Source: an uncultured bacterium
GTDB lineage: Bacteria > Bacillota > Clostridia > Lachnospirales > Lachnospiraceae
DNA length: 64,000 nucleotides
Assembly: GCA_947381965.1 (NCBI GenBank)
Contig: CANCXX010000018.1
Location: 1-64,000, forward strand
Direction: 5' to 3'
This document shows positions 39,864 through 49,044 of this stretch, one piece after another. The notes beneath the pieces are model-generated. The model was not told the DNA's origin. It saw only the letters and a program-made list of their open reading frames with translations, and did not search any database. Position numbers and translations under genes: made by a program. The stretch's first letter is position 1. Every line of letters begins with the position of its first letter.

Positions 39864-41411
39864 TTGATATCCTTGCATTTTAGTCGATCAAAATTAAATG
39901 AAAAATTCTTAGAAACTTTAAAAGCGGTGTTTCCAATTTTGGCTATTGTATTAATACTTTGTTTTACAATTACGCCAATTCCTCCAAGTATTTTAATGAC
40001 ATTTCTAATAGGTGCAGTAATGCTGATTGTAGGAATGCTGCTTTTTAATGTTGGTGTGGAATTGTCCATGACTCCTATGGGAGAACGAGTGGGAACAATT
40101 ATGACCAAGACCAGAAAGCTGCCTGTTATGATTTTGATAGGATTTGTTATGGGATTTATTATTACCATATCAGAGCCGGATCTTCAGGTACTTGCAGGTC
40201 AGATTCCTTCTATTCCTAACCTGGTGATTATTTTATCAGTGGCAGCAGGTGTGGGAGTATTTCTGGTAATTGCCCTGTTGCGTATGCTTTTTGGAGTTGC
40301 CCTGTCTCATTTTCTGGTATTTTTTTATGCGCTGGTGTTTATCCTTACCCTTTTTGTTCCAAAGGATTTTCTGGCAATTGCCTTTGATTCCGGCGGTGTA
40401 ACTACAGGACCTATGACAGTACCTTTTATTATGGCGTTTGGTATTGGTATTGCGGCAATCAGAAGTGATAAACATGCTGCGGATGACAGTTTTGGTCTTG
40501 TATCTTTATGTTCCGTAGGTCCAATCCTTGCAGTTTTGATATTAGGGATGATTTTTAATCCGGGACAAGGGGAAAGTGTTTCGGAAACCATACCAATTGT
40601 TGATAATACAGTGGACTTGTGGAGATTGTTTACAAAGGGTTTACCCACCTACATAAAAGAAATGGCCGTTTCTCTTCTTCCAATTGTACTTTGCTTTGGA
40701 TTATTTCAGATGGTATCAAGAGATATTAATAAGACAATGTTAATTAAAATTGGGATTGGACTTGTTTATACATATGTTGGCCTTGTGCTTTTTCTTACAG
40801 GTGTGAATGTTGGATTTATGCCGGCAGGCAATTATCTGGGACAGACCATTGCAAAGCTTTCTTATGCGTGGATTATTGTTCCTATTGGAATGATTATCGG
40901 TTATTTTATTGTACTTGCAGAGCCAGCGGTATTTGTGCTTACAAAGCAGGTAGAAGAAATCACTTCCGGAGCGATTTCTGCAAAAGCAATGGGTACCAGC
41001 TTATCCATAGGTGTATCTGTATCTGTGGGTCTTGCCATGATAAGGGTGCTTACAGGTATTTCCATTATGTGGTTTCTGGTTCCAGGCTATGGGATTGCTA
41101 TTCTGCTTACATTTTTTGTTCCGAAAATATTTACAGCAATTGCATTTGACTCTGGTGGCGTGGCTTCCGGTCCTATGACAGCTACCTTCCTGCTTCCTTT
41201 TTCAATGGGAGCCTGCGGAGCGCTTGGAGGCAATATTATTACAGATGCTTTTGGAATTATTGCGATGGTGGCAATGACACCTCTTATTACAATTCAGGTA
41301 ATGGGCATGGCTTTAAAGGTAAAAGAGATCCTGCTGCGCAGAAAAGTATTCGACAAAAAAACAGCTATACCTTTGGAAGCTTTTGGGGATATGGAAATTA
41401 TTGAACTGTAG
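39864..41411 (+). CDS. DUF1538 family membrane protein (internally duplicated)
   Basis: 515 residues in two homologous halves of about 240 residues. Each half has six or so membrane segments and ends with FVPK-x-F-x-AIAFDSGGV, then GPMT (about residues 168-190 and 418-440). This is the usual DUF1538 architecture; it looks like a duplicated transporter, substrate unknown. The start is TTG, either 39864 or 39873; AGAAAGG lies close upstream. A PII-like gene follows 14 bases later, so its product probably regulates this carrier (inference). Confidence 0.82.
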   Translation: MISLHFSRSKLNEKFLETLKAVFPILAIVLILCFTITPIPPSILMTFLIGAVMLIVGMLLFNVGVELSMTPMGERVGTIMTKTRKLPVMILIGFVMGFIITISEPDLQVLAGQIPSIPNLVIILSVAAGVGVFLVIALLRMLFGVALSHFLVFFYALVFILTLFVPKDFLAIAFDSGGVTTGPMTVPFIMAFGIGIAAIRSDKHAADDSFGLVSLCSVGPILAVLILGMIFNPGQGESVSETIPIVDNTVDLWRLFTKGLPTYIKEMAVSLLPIVLCFGLFQMVSRDINKTMLIKIGIGLVYTYVGLVLFLTGVNVGFMPAGNYLGQTIAKLSYAWIIVPIGMIIGYFIVLAEPAVFVLTKQVEEITSGAISAKAMGTSLSIGVSVSVGLAMIRVLTGISIMWFLVPGYGIAILLTFFVPKIFTAIAFDSGGVASGPMTATFLLPFSMGACGALGGNIITDAFGIIAMVAMTPLITIQVMGMALKVKEILLRRKVFDKKTAIPLEAFGDMEIIEL

Positions 41412-41425
41412 AAATGGGATGACGT

Positions 41426-42103
41426 ATGGGTAAATTATATTTGATGACAACAATTGTTGACAGAAAAGCCGGAAAAAAATATATGGAGTTATATAAAAAA
41501 GATGAACATAATGTAATGTTTTCAAGCCTGGGTTCCGGTACAGCTGCAAGCGAAATGCTGAATTATTTAGGTTTGGAGGCTACGGAAAAGCTTGTGGTCT
41601 TTTCTGTCAGGGAAGAGGAAGAATGGCGGCGAATCAAAAAGCAGCTTCAGCATAAACTGCATATTGACGCTCCCGGAGGGGGAATTGCTTTTATAACTCC
41701 TCTTAGCAGTATAGGAGGCAAAAAAGCGCTTCAGTTTTTGTTGGAAAGTCAGGATTATCAAAAGGAGGAAGAATCAACCTTGAAGGATACGACACATGAG
41801 CTTGTTATAGTAATTGCCAATCAGGGAAATATTGAACTGGTTATGGACGCTGCAAGGGAAGCAGGTGCATATGGAGGCACAGTAATACACGCAAGGGGAA
41901 CCGGTATGGAAAAGGCTGAAAAATTTATGGGGGTTTCCATTGCGGCAGAAAAGGAAATGATTTTTATTGTTGCCAAAAAGGATCAGAAGAATGATATCAT
42001 GAAAGCGATTATGGAGAAGGCAGGATTGGACAGCCGGGCCAAATCTATTGTATTTTCCCTCCCTGTTACAGATACGGCGGGTTTGAGATTAATAGAGGAT
42101 TAA
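41426..42103 (+). CDS. Tandem PII-like (GlnB-family) signalling protein
   Basis: 225 residues, made of two PII-like folds in one chain (about 1-110 and 120-225). The second carries HELVIVIANQGNIELVMDAA, AYGGTVIHARGT and KEMIFIVAKKDQKNDIMKAI, close to the P-II family beta-alpha-beta pattern. The uridylylated tyrosine loop of classical GlnB is not evident. PII proteins bind ATP/ADP and small effectors and gate membrane transporters. The DUF1538 gene upstream is the natural partner. Its stop lies in a shared palindrome with exoA. Confidence 0.78.
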   Translation: MGKLYLMTTIVDRKAGKKYMELYKKDEHNVMFSSLGSGTAASEMLNYLGLEATEKLVVFSVREEEEWRRIKKQLQHKLHIDAPGGGIAFITPLSSIGGKKALQFLLESQDYQKEEESTLKDTTHELVIVIANQGNIELVMDAAREAGAYGGTVIHARGTGMEKAEKFMGVSIAAEKEMIFIVAKKDQKNDIMKAIMEKAGLDSRAKSIVFSLPVTDTAGLRLIED

Positions 42104-42124
42104 CCTTATGGTTAATCCTCTATT
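42091..42124. terminator. Bidirectional terminator shared by the PII and exoA genes
   Basis: A perfect 15-bp stem, AATAGAGGATTAACC (42091-42105) and GGTTAATCCTCTATT (42110-42124), with loop TTAT. The stop codons of both convergent genes lie inside it. Confidence 0.85.
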
Positions 42125-42870
42125 GTGATTCCTACCGGGCAATGGTCAGAACCTAAAATATCTTTGTAGATGACAGCATCTTTTAAAGCGTTGTCTAAAG
42201 AGTTGGATACCAGAAAATAATCAATCCGCCATCCTGCATTTTTCTCTCTGGCCTTAAATCTGTAAGACCACCAGGAATAAGCGCCTTCTAAATCAGGATA
42301 AAAACGCCGGAAGGTATCGGTAAAACCGGCTTTAAGAAGTGTGGTGAATTTTTCTCTTTCTTCATCTGTAAAACCTGCGTTTCTACGGTTTGTTTTTGGA
42401 TTTTTCAAGTCAATCTCCTTATGGGCTACATTCATATCTCCACATACAATAACAGGTTTATTTTTTTCCAGATTTTTAAGATATTGCAGAAAATCGTCTT
42501 CCCATTCCATTCGGTAATCAAGGCGTTTTAATTCATCCTGTGAATTTGGTGTGTATACTGTAACAACATAAAAGTTTTTAAATTCAAGGGTTATGATTCT
42601 TCCTTCATGGTCATGCTGGCTGATGCCCATACCACAGGATACAGACACAGGCTCTTCTTTTGAAAATATGGCAGTACCAGAGTATCCTTTCTTTTCTGCA
42701 TAATTCCAGTATTGATGATATCCAGGTAAATCCAGAGTAATCTGGCCCTCCTGGAGTTTGGTTTCCTGTAAGCAGAAGATGTCAGCATCCGCTTCTTTGA
42801 AAAAGGACAAAAATCCCTTATCTACACAGGCACGAAGGCCGTTAACATTCCAGGAAATTAATTTTTTCAT
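42112..42870 (-). CDS. exoA: Exodeoxyribonuclease III
   Basis: 252 residues of the EEP nuclease superfamily, a type II AP endonuclease/3'-5' exonuclease in base excision repair. Motifs: [23 protein letters not shown] (metal Glu), [16 protein letters not shown] and the catalytic GSDHCPV. Start ATG at 42870 has AGGAG at 42876-42880; an in-frame ATG at 42924 lacks this. It converges on the PII gene. Confidence 0.95.
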   Translation of the reverse strand: MKKLISWNVNGLRACVDKGFLSFFKEADADIFCLQETKLQEGQITLDLPGYHQYWNYAEKKGYSGTAIFSKEEPVSVSCGMGISQHDHEGRIITLEFKNFYVVTVYTPNSQDELKRLDYRMEWEDDFLQYLKNLEKNKPVIVCGDMNVAHKEIDLKNPKTNRRNAGFTDEEREKFTTLLKAGFTDTFRRFYPDLEGAYSWWSYRFKAREKNAGWRIDYFLVSNSLDNALKDAVIYKDILGSDHCPVGITIED

Positions 42871-42951
42871 AGGGTCTCCTTTCAAAACAAAAGTTTCCAA
42901 TATATTATACAGGAAATTCCGCAAGAAAAACAGACAGAAAACAGGAAAAGA

Positions 42952-43572
42952 TTACTGGCCGTCCAAAATCCTTTTTTCAATGATATCCAGAGCTTTTTCA
43001 TTTGCGTCCTGACAGTATGCAACCATTTCATCACTGCCTTTTTCTTCAAGAGAAGAAATGTTAGCGCCAAGCTGGACATAACATACATAATTGTCAATGG
43101 TTTCTATTCTGGAAGCAAATACTTTTGCCTCATTCTGTGGCTGTTGTTCGTAAATTTTAAGAAGAATTTCCCTATATTCATTTAAATACTGCTCAATGGC
43201 TTCCTGATTGCCTTCTTTTGCTTTGACTAAAATCATCATATCGATTCCAGCTTCTGTATGTTGATATTCCGCAAGAAAATCATCATACATATTTTCAGAG
43301 ATGCCTGTCCGTTCTGCAAGTTCTTCTGAGCTTAAAAGTGTATCGGGCCAGTAATTTTTGCCTAATATTTCTACTACAGCATTCTTTAATTCATCCATCG
43401 GGCCGGTAATTCTGTACTGACTTCCTATCTGGATTGTGTTAACTGCATCTTCTTCATCGCTATCACTGGTATATACACGACTGTCATTTTGGTTTTCTTT
43501 ATTATTTTTTGCACATCCGGTAAATACTATAAATATACATGCCATTATACAAAATAAAATACGGTTTTTCAT
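42952..43572 (-). CDS. DUF4358-type lipoprotein
   Basis: 206 residues with a lipoprotein signal peptide (IACIFIVFTGCAKN, lipobox cysteine at about residue 20). The mature part is acidic, with TGISENMYDDFLAEYQHTEAGIDMMILVKAK resembling the DUF4358 family. Function unknown. It is divergent from the MBOAT gene; DUF4358 proteins often lie near MBOAT/SGNH surface-acylation genes in this family of bacteria. Confidence 0.75.
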   Translation of the reverse strand: MKNRILFCIMACIFIVFTGCAKNNKENQNDSRVYTSDSDEEDAVNTIQIGSQYRITGPMDELKNAVVEILGKNYWPDTLLSSEELAERTGISENMYDDFLAEYQHTEAGIDMMILVKAKEGNQEAIEQYLNEYREILLKIYEQQPQNEAKVFASRIETIDNYVCYVQLGANISSLEEKGSDEMVAYCQDANEKALDIIEKRILDGQ

Positions 43573-43644
43573 TTTTTAATTTCCTTTCTTTATTTTATAA
43601 TTGAAAAACAGTTACTTAATTTTTTATTAAGTATTTCCATATAT

Positions 43645-43674
43645 TAGACAAATTATGTAAAAATGTGTTAATAT
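43645..43674 (+). promoter_or_regulatory. Promoter of the MBOAT operon
   Basis: TAGACA (43645-43650), 18-base spacer, TAATAT (43669-43674), 41 bases before the start. A moderate match to the sigma-A consensus. Confidence 0.45.
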
Positions 43675-43715
43675 GTCACGATAGAGTACTTTAAACAATA
43701 AAGGATTGAAAAATT

Positions 43716-45242
43716 ATGCTGTTTAATTCTTATATATTTATATTTATATTTTTGCCAGTGACTCTTTTGGGCTGGTATCTTTTAAATCATTTTAAGGCTT
43801 ACGAGCCTGCCAAGTTGTTCCTGGCAGGTATGTCTTTGTGGTTTTATGGGTATTTTAACTGGTATTATCTTGCAATTATCATAGTCAGTGTAATTGGCAA
43901 TTACCTATTGAGTTTTTTGTTAGAGGTTTTTAAACAAAAAGTGTCTAATAAAAACAGTTATGGCAAAAAACTGGTTTTACGTACTGGTCTTTTTGCAGGA
44001 ATTCTTCTTAACTTAGGGCTTTTGTTTTATTTTAAGTATTATGATTTTTTCTTTGAAAATATAAATATTGTGTTTCATACAGATTTTAATTTAAAACATA
44101 TACTTCTTCCCCTTGGCATCAGTTTTTTTACATTTCAACAGCTTTCCTTTATTATAGACAGATGTACAGGAAGGGCAGAGCATTATTCTTTTGTTAACTA
44201 CCTGACCTTTGTTACTTTTTTTCCACAATTGATTGCCGGTCCAATTGTGTTATATAAAGAAATGATGCCTCAGTTTGAAAATATTTCAAAACGCAAACTA
44301 AATGGGGATAATTTTGCAAAAGGAATCGTTCTTTTTACTTTAGGACTTGGAAAGAAAGTGCTGCTGGCAGATGTTCTGGCAATTCCGGCTAATTATGGAT
44401 TTGAACAGACAGCCTTTTTGGATACACCTGCCACTTTGCTTGTAATACTTGCCTATACTTTTGAAATTTACTTTGATTTTAGTGGATATAGTGATATGGC
44501 CATGGGATTGGGAAAAATGTTTAATATAGAACTTCCTGTTAATTTTAATTCTCCTTACAAGGCATGTTCTGTAAAAGAGCTCTGGCAGAGATGGCATATG
44601 ACACTGTCCCGGTTTTTTATACAGTATGTTTATATTCCTTTGGGTGGCAGCAGAAAAGGTAAAATAAGAACAATATTAAATACTTTTATGGTATTTTTTC
44701 TAAGCGGCCTATGGCATGGGGCAAATTGGACATATGTGGCATGGGGTGTCATGCAGGGACTTTTGGTTATATGGGATAATCTTGGAATTGTAGGTGTGAA
44801 GGGATGTGATGAAAAAACGCCGGCTTTGTTTCATATTCCCAGATGGCTGGGGTGGTTTTTTACATTTTCTTTTTTCAACCTGTCTCTGTTTTTCTTCAGA
44901 AGCGAAAGTATGAAAAATGCTTTTCAAATGTTTAAAAATTTATTTGCCTTTAAGAATACAGGATATATATTCAAAATAGCAAACCGGCTGGATATACCGG
45001 AATTTTATCTGATAAAACAGGTGATTAATCTGACAGCCCCGGATATTCTGACTTATATATATGTTGTAGTTTTTATACTTTTGCTTATTATCAGCGGATT
45101 TATTCTTACACGGAAAAATGCGGTGGAGATTTCTATGGAGCATCCACTAAATAATCGGCTTTGTTTTTTTATTACAATCATTTTTGTATGGTCTGTTATT
45201 TCTTTTTCGCAGGTAAGCACATTTATTTATTTTAATTTTTAG
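43716..45242 (+). CDS. MBOAT-family O-acyltransferase
   Basis: 508 residues with about 11 membrane segments. The core has the AlgI/DltB pattern: IDRCTGRAEHYSFVNYLTFVTFFPQLIAGPIV, YFDFSGYSDMAMGLGKMF, and the catalytic His region SGLWHGANWTYVAWG. These enzymes pass acyl groups across the membrane to surface polysaccharides or teichoic acids. No dltA/C is present, so an acetyltransferase for a glycan is more likely. The next gene, an SGNH-like protein, is a typical partner that completes the transfer outside. Confidence 0.9.
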   Translation: MLFNSYIFIFIFLPVTLLGWYLLNHFKAYEPAKLFLAGMSLWFYGYFNWYYLAIIIVSVIGNYLLSFLLEVFKQKVSNKNSYGKKLVLRTGLFAGILLNLGLLFYFKYYDFFFENINIVFHTDFNLKHILLPLGISFFTFQQLSFIIDRCTGRAEHYSFVNYLTFVTFFPQLIAGPIVLYKEMMPQFENISKRKLNGDNFAKGIVLFTLGLGKKVLLADVLAIPANYGFEQTAFLDTPATLLVILAYTFEIYFDFSGYSDMAMGLGKMFNIELPVNFNSPYKACSVKELWQRWHMTLSRFFIQYVYIPLGGSRKGKIRTILNTFMVFFLSGLWHGANWTYVAWGVMQGLLVIWDNLGIVGVKGCDEKTPALFHIPRWLGWFFTFSFFNLSLFFFRSESMKNAFQMFKNLFAFKNTGYIFKIANRLDIPEFYLIKQVINLTAPDILTYIYVVVFILLLIISGFILTRKNAVEISMEHPLNNRLCFFITIIFVWSVISFSQVSTFIYFNF

Positions 45243-45284
45243 ATGTTGTTTAAAGGCGAAAAAAGTAATATGCGGAGGTAAGGA

Positions 45285-46361
45285 ATGTCAAAAAAATTTT
45301 TAAAGAATTTTTTTATATCAAGTAGTATATTATTATTGGCATGTGTTTTTTTTGTGGTTTTTTTTGACCCGTTTTTCCAGTATCACAAACCATTAAAAGG
45401 ACTTAAGGAAGTGTTAACGGACAAGGAATACCAGTGTGTTGGTTCTCTTAAGACTTTTGACTATGACAGTGTAGTGGCAGGTTCCTCTGTGGCTGAAAAT
45501 TATTATAATGACTGGTTTAATATTGGATTTGACTGTAAAGTTATTAAGGCAATCCGTTCTTATGGCGCTACGGCGGATTTGTGTTTTCTTTTAGATATTG
45601 CCTTTGAACATCAGGATTTAAAATATGTTTTTTACAATCTTGACCCTTCCGCATTGGTTGCAGACCCGGAAACCACTTATGAGCTTACAGGGTGTCCGAT
45701 GTATTTATATGACAATAATTATATAAACGATGTTGAATACTGGCTCAATAAAGGTGTGATTATGGAAAAGATTCCTTACCTGATTGCCAATTCTCTGATA
45801 GGAGATTATGATGAAAATAATTCCTATAATTGGGCACAGTGGAAAGAATTTAACTCTGATATGATTTTAGGGTTATATATCCGTAAGCCTTCTGTGTCTA
45901 TAATGAAACCAGAAGATTATTATGAAGATGTGCTACAGGAAAACTTAAATTTGCTGACCAGCCGGATAAAGTCTCATCCTGATACGGTTTTTTATGTGTT
46001 TGTTCCGCCCTATTCCATGCTCTGGTGGGATAATATCTACAGGGAAGGGGATACGGAAGCATATCTGTATAATATGGAGCAGGCAATGAAAGAACTGCTT
46101 TCTTATGATAATGTAAAGTTTTATTATTTTCAGAATGACAGGGAAGTGATAACAGATTTGGAGAATTATATGGATATTCTCCATTTTTCTCCGGATATCA
46201 ATCATTATATATGCGACAGCATGATTAAAGGAGATCATCAGGTTGATAAAAACAATTATAAGGAGAACATCAGCAAAATGAAATCCCTCTCCTATGAAAT
46301 AGTAGAGGAACTGGTAAAACCTTATGAAGACAGAATAAAAGTAGATATATATGATAATTAA
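45285..46361 (+). CDS. SGNH-like acyltransferase partner protein (AlgJ/AlgX-type)
   Basis: 358 residues. One N-terminal membrane segment (about 7-27) places the rest outside. The extracellular part has SVVAGSSVAENYY (candidate nucleophile Ser) and near the end YMDILHFSPDINHYI (candidate Asp/His), the order of an SGNH hydrolase fold. Paired with MBOAT enzymes, such proteins receive the acyl group and attach it to a polymer. The assignment is by context and motifs; overall similarity to known families is weak. CGGAGGT precedes the ATG. Confidence 0.65.
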   Translation: MSKKFLKNFFISSSILLLACVFFVVFFDPFFQYHKPLKGLKEVLTDKEYQCVGSLKTFDYDSVVAGSSVAENYYNDWFNIGFDCKVIKAIRSYGATADLCFLLDIAFEHQDLKYVFYNLDPSALVADPETTYELTGCPMYLYDNNYINDVEYWLNKGVIMEKIPYLIANSLIGDYDENNSYNWAQWKEFNSDMILGLYIRKPSVSIMKPEDYYEDVLQENLNLLTSRIKSHPDTVFYVFVPPYSMLWWDNIYREGDTEAYLYNMEQAMKELLSYDNVKFYYFQNDREVITDLENYMDILHFSPDINHYICDSMIKGDHQVDKNNYKENISKMKSLSYEIVEELVKPYEDRIKVDIYDN

Positions 46362-46371
46362 TATTTTAAAT

Positions 46372-46635
46372 TCAAACTATATGAAAGGTCTTAAAAATAG
46401 CCCACACATATGGGGCGCCAAATACATTTAAGGACTTAGGGCCTGTTATCTTGTCGGGATTTTCATTTAATTTATTTAACGCCTGTTCAAAGGTAGCTTT
46501 GGTTATAGATTTAGAGCGCCTGTCCACAAAAAGCTCCCCGCCCTTTATGCTGTAGCAAAAGGGCAGTTTTTTCATGGTATAAAAAATTTCATTTTCGTGT
46601 TCTATCAGTAAATTCCATAAAGTGTCAATTGTCAT
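46372..46635 (-). CDS. Uncharacterised 87-residue protein
   Basis: I do not recognise a family. It has no signal or membrane segment and is mixed in charge, with RRSKSITKATFEQALNKL and a C-terminal VFGAPYVWAIFKTF. It follows murG by 13 bases on the same strand, so it is probably cotranscribed. No strong ribosome binding site is visible. The size and clean end next to murG suggest a real gene. Confidence 0.55.
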   Translation of the reverse strand: MTIDTLWNLLIEHENEIFYTMKKLPFCYSIKGGELFVDRRSKSITKATFEQALNKLNENPDKITGPKSLNVFGAPYVWAIFKTFHIV

Positions 46636-46648
46636 TTTTGATTAAGTT

Positions 46649-47746
46649 TTATGCCTGTCTTCCACCGGCTGATTCTGCTTCAATCAGCTTCATAATCGTT
46701 TTGATTGAACCGAGCTGATTGCTTTTTCCCATAGAGTCAATGTAAGTCTGTCTTGTAAAATATAGTTCAATTACCTTTTCCGCCAGTAAATCCGCGGTAA
46801 GATAATCATCGTCAATCACCATGGAAAATCCCTGGGATTCAAAAGATTTTGCGTTTAAAATCTGATCGCCCCGGCTGCTGTTTGCGGATAAGGGGATTAA
46901 CAGGTTTGCTTTTTTAAGAGCTAACAGTTCGCAGATAGAATTGGCTCCTGCACGGGAAATCACTACATCTGCTAAAGCAAATAAGTCCTTTAACTCAGCT
47001 TTCACATACTCAAACTGGATATATCCTTCCATATGGAGAAGCATATTATCAATTTTATCTTTCCCGCATATATGGACTACCTGAAAATCTGTAAGGAGTC
47101 TGGGAAGGGCTTCACGCACCGCTTTGTTGATGGAAGCGGCCCCAAGACTTCCTCCAATTACGAGAATAACTGGTTTATTGGCAGTAAATTTGCAAAAATC
47201 AAGGGCGGCTATTTTATCGCCTTTTGTCAATTCTTCACGGATAGGTGAACCGGTAAGGACTGCTTTGTCCTTTGGGAGCATGGCAAGGGTTTCAGGAAAA
47301 TTACAACATACCTTTTTAGCTGCGGAAATACATAACTTATTGGCAAGCCCCGGCGTCATGTCGGATTCATGGATAATGCAGGGAATGTGCAGTGAAGCCG
47401 CCGCACGTACCACAGGAACACTGACAAATCCTCCTTTTGAAAAGACAATGTCAGGTTTGATTTTCTTTAAATATTTTCTTGCCTCTCCAAATCCTTTTAT
47501 AACTCGGAAAGGGTCTGTAAAGTTTTTAATATCAAGATAACGCCTGAATTTGCCTGTGGAAATTCCATAATAAGGAATGTCAAAGTCTGTAATCAGTTTT
47601 TTTTCAATTCCATCATAGGAACCAAAATAGGAAACCTCATAACCTGCTTCCTTCAAAGAAGGAAGCAGGGCAATATTAGGTGTCACATGTCCGGCCGTTC
47701 CGCCACCGGTAAGGACTATTTTTTTGACCGTATTCAATTCACCCAT
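46649..47746 (-). CDS. murG: UDP-GlcNAc:lipid I N-acetylglucosaminyltransferase MurG
   Basis: 365 residues, standard for the family. It adds GlcNAc to lipid I to give lipid II at the inner face of the membrane. The N-terminal glycine-rich loop LTGGGTAGHVTPN and the later IVIGGSLGAASIN and ISRAGANSICELLAL are hallmarks of the GT-B enzyme. It is isolated from other mur genes here, a common finding in Lachnospiraceae. GGAGGA precedes the ATG. Confidence 0.96.
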   Translation of the reverse strand: MGELNTVKKIVLTGGGTAGHVTPNIALLPSLKEAGYEVSYFGSYDGIEKKLITDFDIPYYGISTGKFRRYLDIKNFTDPFRVIKGFGEARKYLKKIKPDIVFSKGGFVSVPVVRAAASLHIPCIIHESDMTPGLANKLCISAAKKVCCNFPETLAMLPKDKAVLTGSPIREELTKGDKIAALDFCKFTANKPVILVIGGSLGAASINKAVREALPRLLTDFQVVHICGKDKIDNMLLHMEGYIQFEYVKAELKDLFALADVVISRAGANSICELLALKKANLLIPLSANSSRGDQILNAKSFESQGFSMVIDDDYLTADLLAEKVIELYFTRQTYIDSMGKSNQLGSIKTIMKLIEAESAGGRQA

Positions 47747-47820
47747 AAAAATCCTCCATTCTTACTAAACCCGCAAGTTTGTCTGCAAAAAATAAATTTT
47801 ACAGCAGGAGACTGTAATTT

Positions 47821-48069
47821 TTAACAATTTCCATACTTAATCTGTTCAAGGGCCTGGGCTAACTGATCCGGACAGGAGGTAGATTTAAATCCGCAATGAA
47901 TGCCTTTTAATTTTGATATGGCTTCATCCACCGGCATACCAGTTACCAAACTGGCGATTCCTTTCAGATTGCCATTGCATCCTCCAAAGAATTCCACAAA
48001 TTTAATTTTGTCCCCATCCAATTCTATGTCGATGGAAGTGGAACAGGTACCTTTTGTCTGATATTTCAT
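47821..48069 (-). CDS. TSCPD-domain protein, TIGR03905 family
   Basis: 82 residues containing the hallmark STSCPD near the C-terminus (KSTSCPDQLAQAL) and an earlier FFGGCNGNL. This small family shares a domain with the C-terminus of class II ribonucleotide reductases. Function is unknown; conserved cysteines suggest metal or thiol chemistry. Confidence 0.85.
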   Translation of the reverse strand: MKYQTKGTCSTSIDIELDGDKIKFVEFFGGCNGNLKGIASLVTGMPVDEAISKLKGIHCGFKSTSCPDQLAQALEQIKYGNC

Positions 48070-48199
48070 TGTTACTCATCCTTTCTTTAATGGATAAGTA
48101 TAGCAGAAAATAAGCGTTATTTCCAGTATGAAAAGACAATTCCTTCCTTTTTTTAAATAATTTGAAGAAAAATGACGGTGACTTACGGCCCCCTTGTTA

Positions 48200-48228
48200 T
48201 TGAGAGATAAAATATCTTCAATTATAAT
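48200..48228 (+). promoter_or_regulatory. Sigma-A promoter
   Basis: TTGAGA (48200-48205), 17-base spacer, TATAAT (48223-48228), 22 bases before the start codon of the next gene. Confidence 0.8.
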
Positions 48229-48250
48229 AGTAAGAAGGAAAGGAGGAAAT

Positions 48251-48940
48251 ATGTTTACAATATTATTGGATCACAAATTACTTACAGGGCTGATATCATT
48301 TTTTCTGTTATCCAGTATTATATGTCAGATTATATGTGGTGTGATATACCATAATATGATTGCAGAATCGGATAATATGTCTGCAACAGAAAATAAATTT
48401 CTAAAACAATGTAAGCAAAAGTATGCCAATTATTATAAGCTTAATGGCAAAATGGTCAATACGGATGTTTTTGTGGACAGGTTTCTTCAAAAAGTCTGTT
48501 TTGCCAAAATACACCTGACACATCTGATTCATATTTCGGGTCAGCTTATGATGCTTTCCATACTGGTTACGGGAATATCCATCTTTCAGTCATTAGCCAG
48601 GGGATATACTCTATTTCAGATTATACCCTATTATTTAGTCAGTATTCTTGGACTTTATCTGTATTTTTCTATTTCAGGGATTGTAGACGCCCAGGAAAAA
48701 AGAAGAATACTTAAAACAAATCTGACTGATTATCTGGAAAACCATTTTGCACCCAGGCTTGAAACGGAAAGAGAAAATGCCATGGAAGAAGGGATAAAAA
48801 AGAGAGAAAAATATGCAAAGGAATTTCTGGAGGATGAGTTAAAAGAAAAAGAGCAGACAGGAAATCTTGTGCAGGTTCAGCCTGTTATGTATCAGTATCA
48901 GGACGAACTGGAAAATCTTCTGGAAGAGTTTTTTGTATAA
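48251..48940 (+). CDS. Uncharacterised membrane protein
   Basis: 229 residues from ATG at 48251, with AGGAGG ideally spaced. One membrane segment lies at about 7-33 and two at about 96-145. The C-terminal third is soluble and highly charged (LETERENAMEEGIKKREKYAKEFLEDEL), probably coiled coil. I do not recognise a family. The strong promoter and ribosome binding site support a well expressed single gene. Confidence 0.7.
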   Translation: MFTILLDHKLLTGLISFFLLSSIICQIICGVIYHNMIAESDNMSATENKFLKQCKQKYANYYKLNGKMVNTDVFVDRFLQKVCFAKIHLTHLIHISGQLMMLSILVTGISIFQSLARGYTLFQIIPYYLVSILGLYLYFSISGIVDAQEKRRILKTNLTDYLENHFAPRLETERENAMEEGIKKREKYAKEFLEDELKEKEQTGNLVQVQPVMYQYQDELENLLEEFFV

Positions 48941-49044
48941 TCACTATAAAAATGATGGATAGTGTAAGCTGCATATGATAAAATAATAACATTGCTTTTG
49001 CGGACAGAAAACAGGATTTAGGGCGGATAAGGATAAAAATACAT

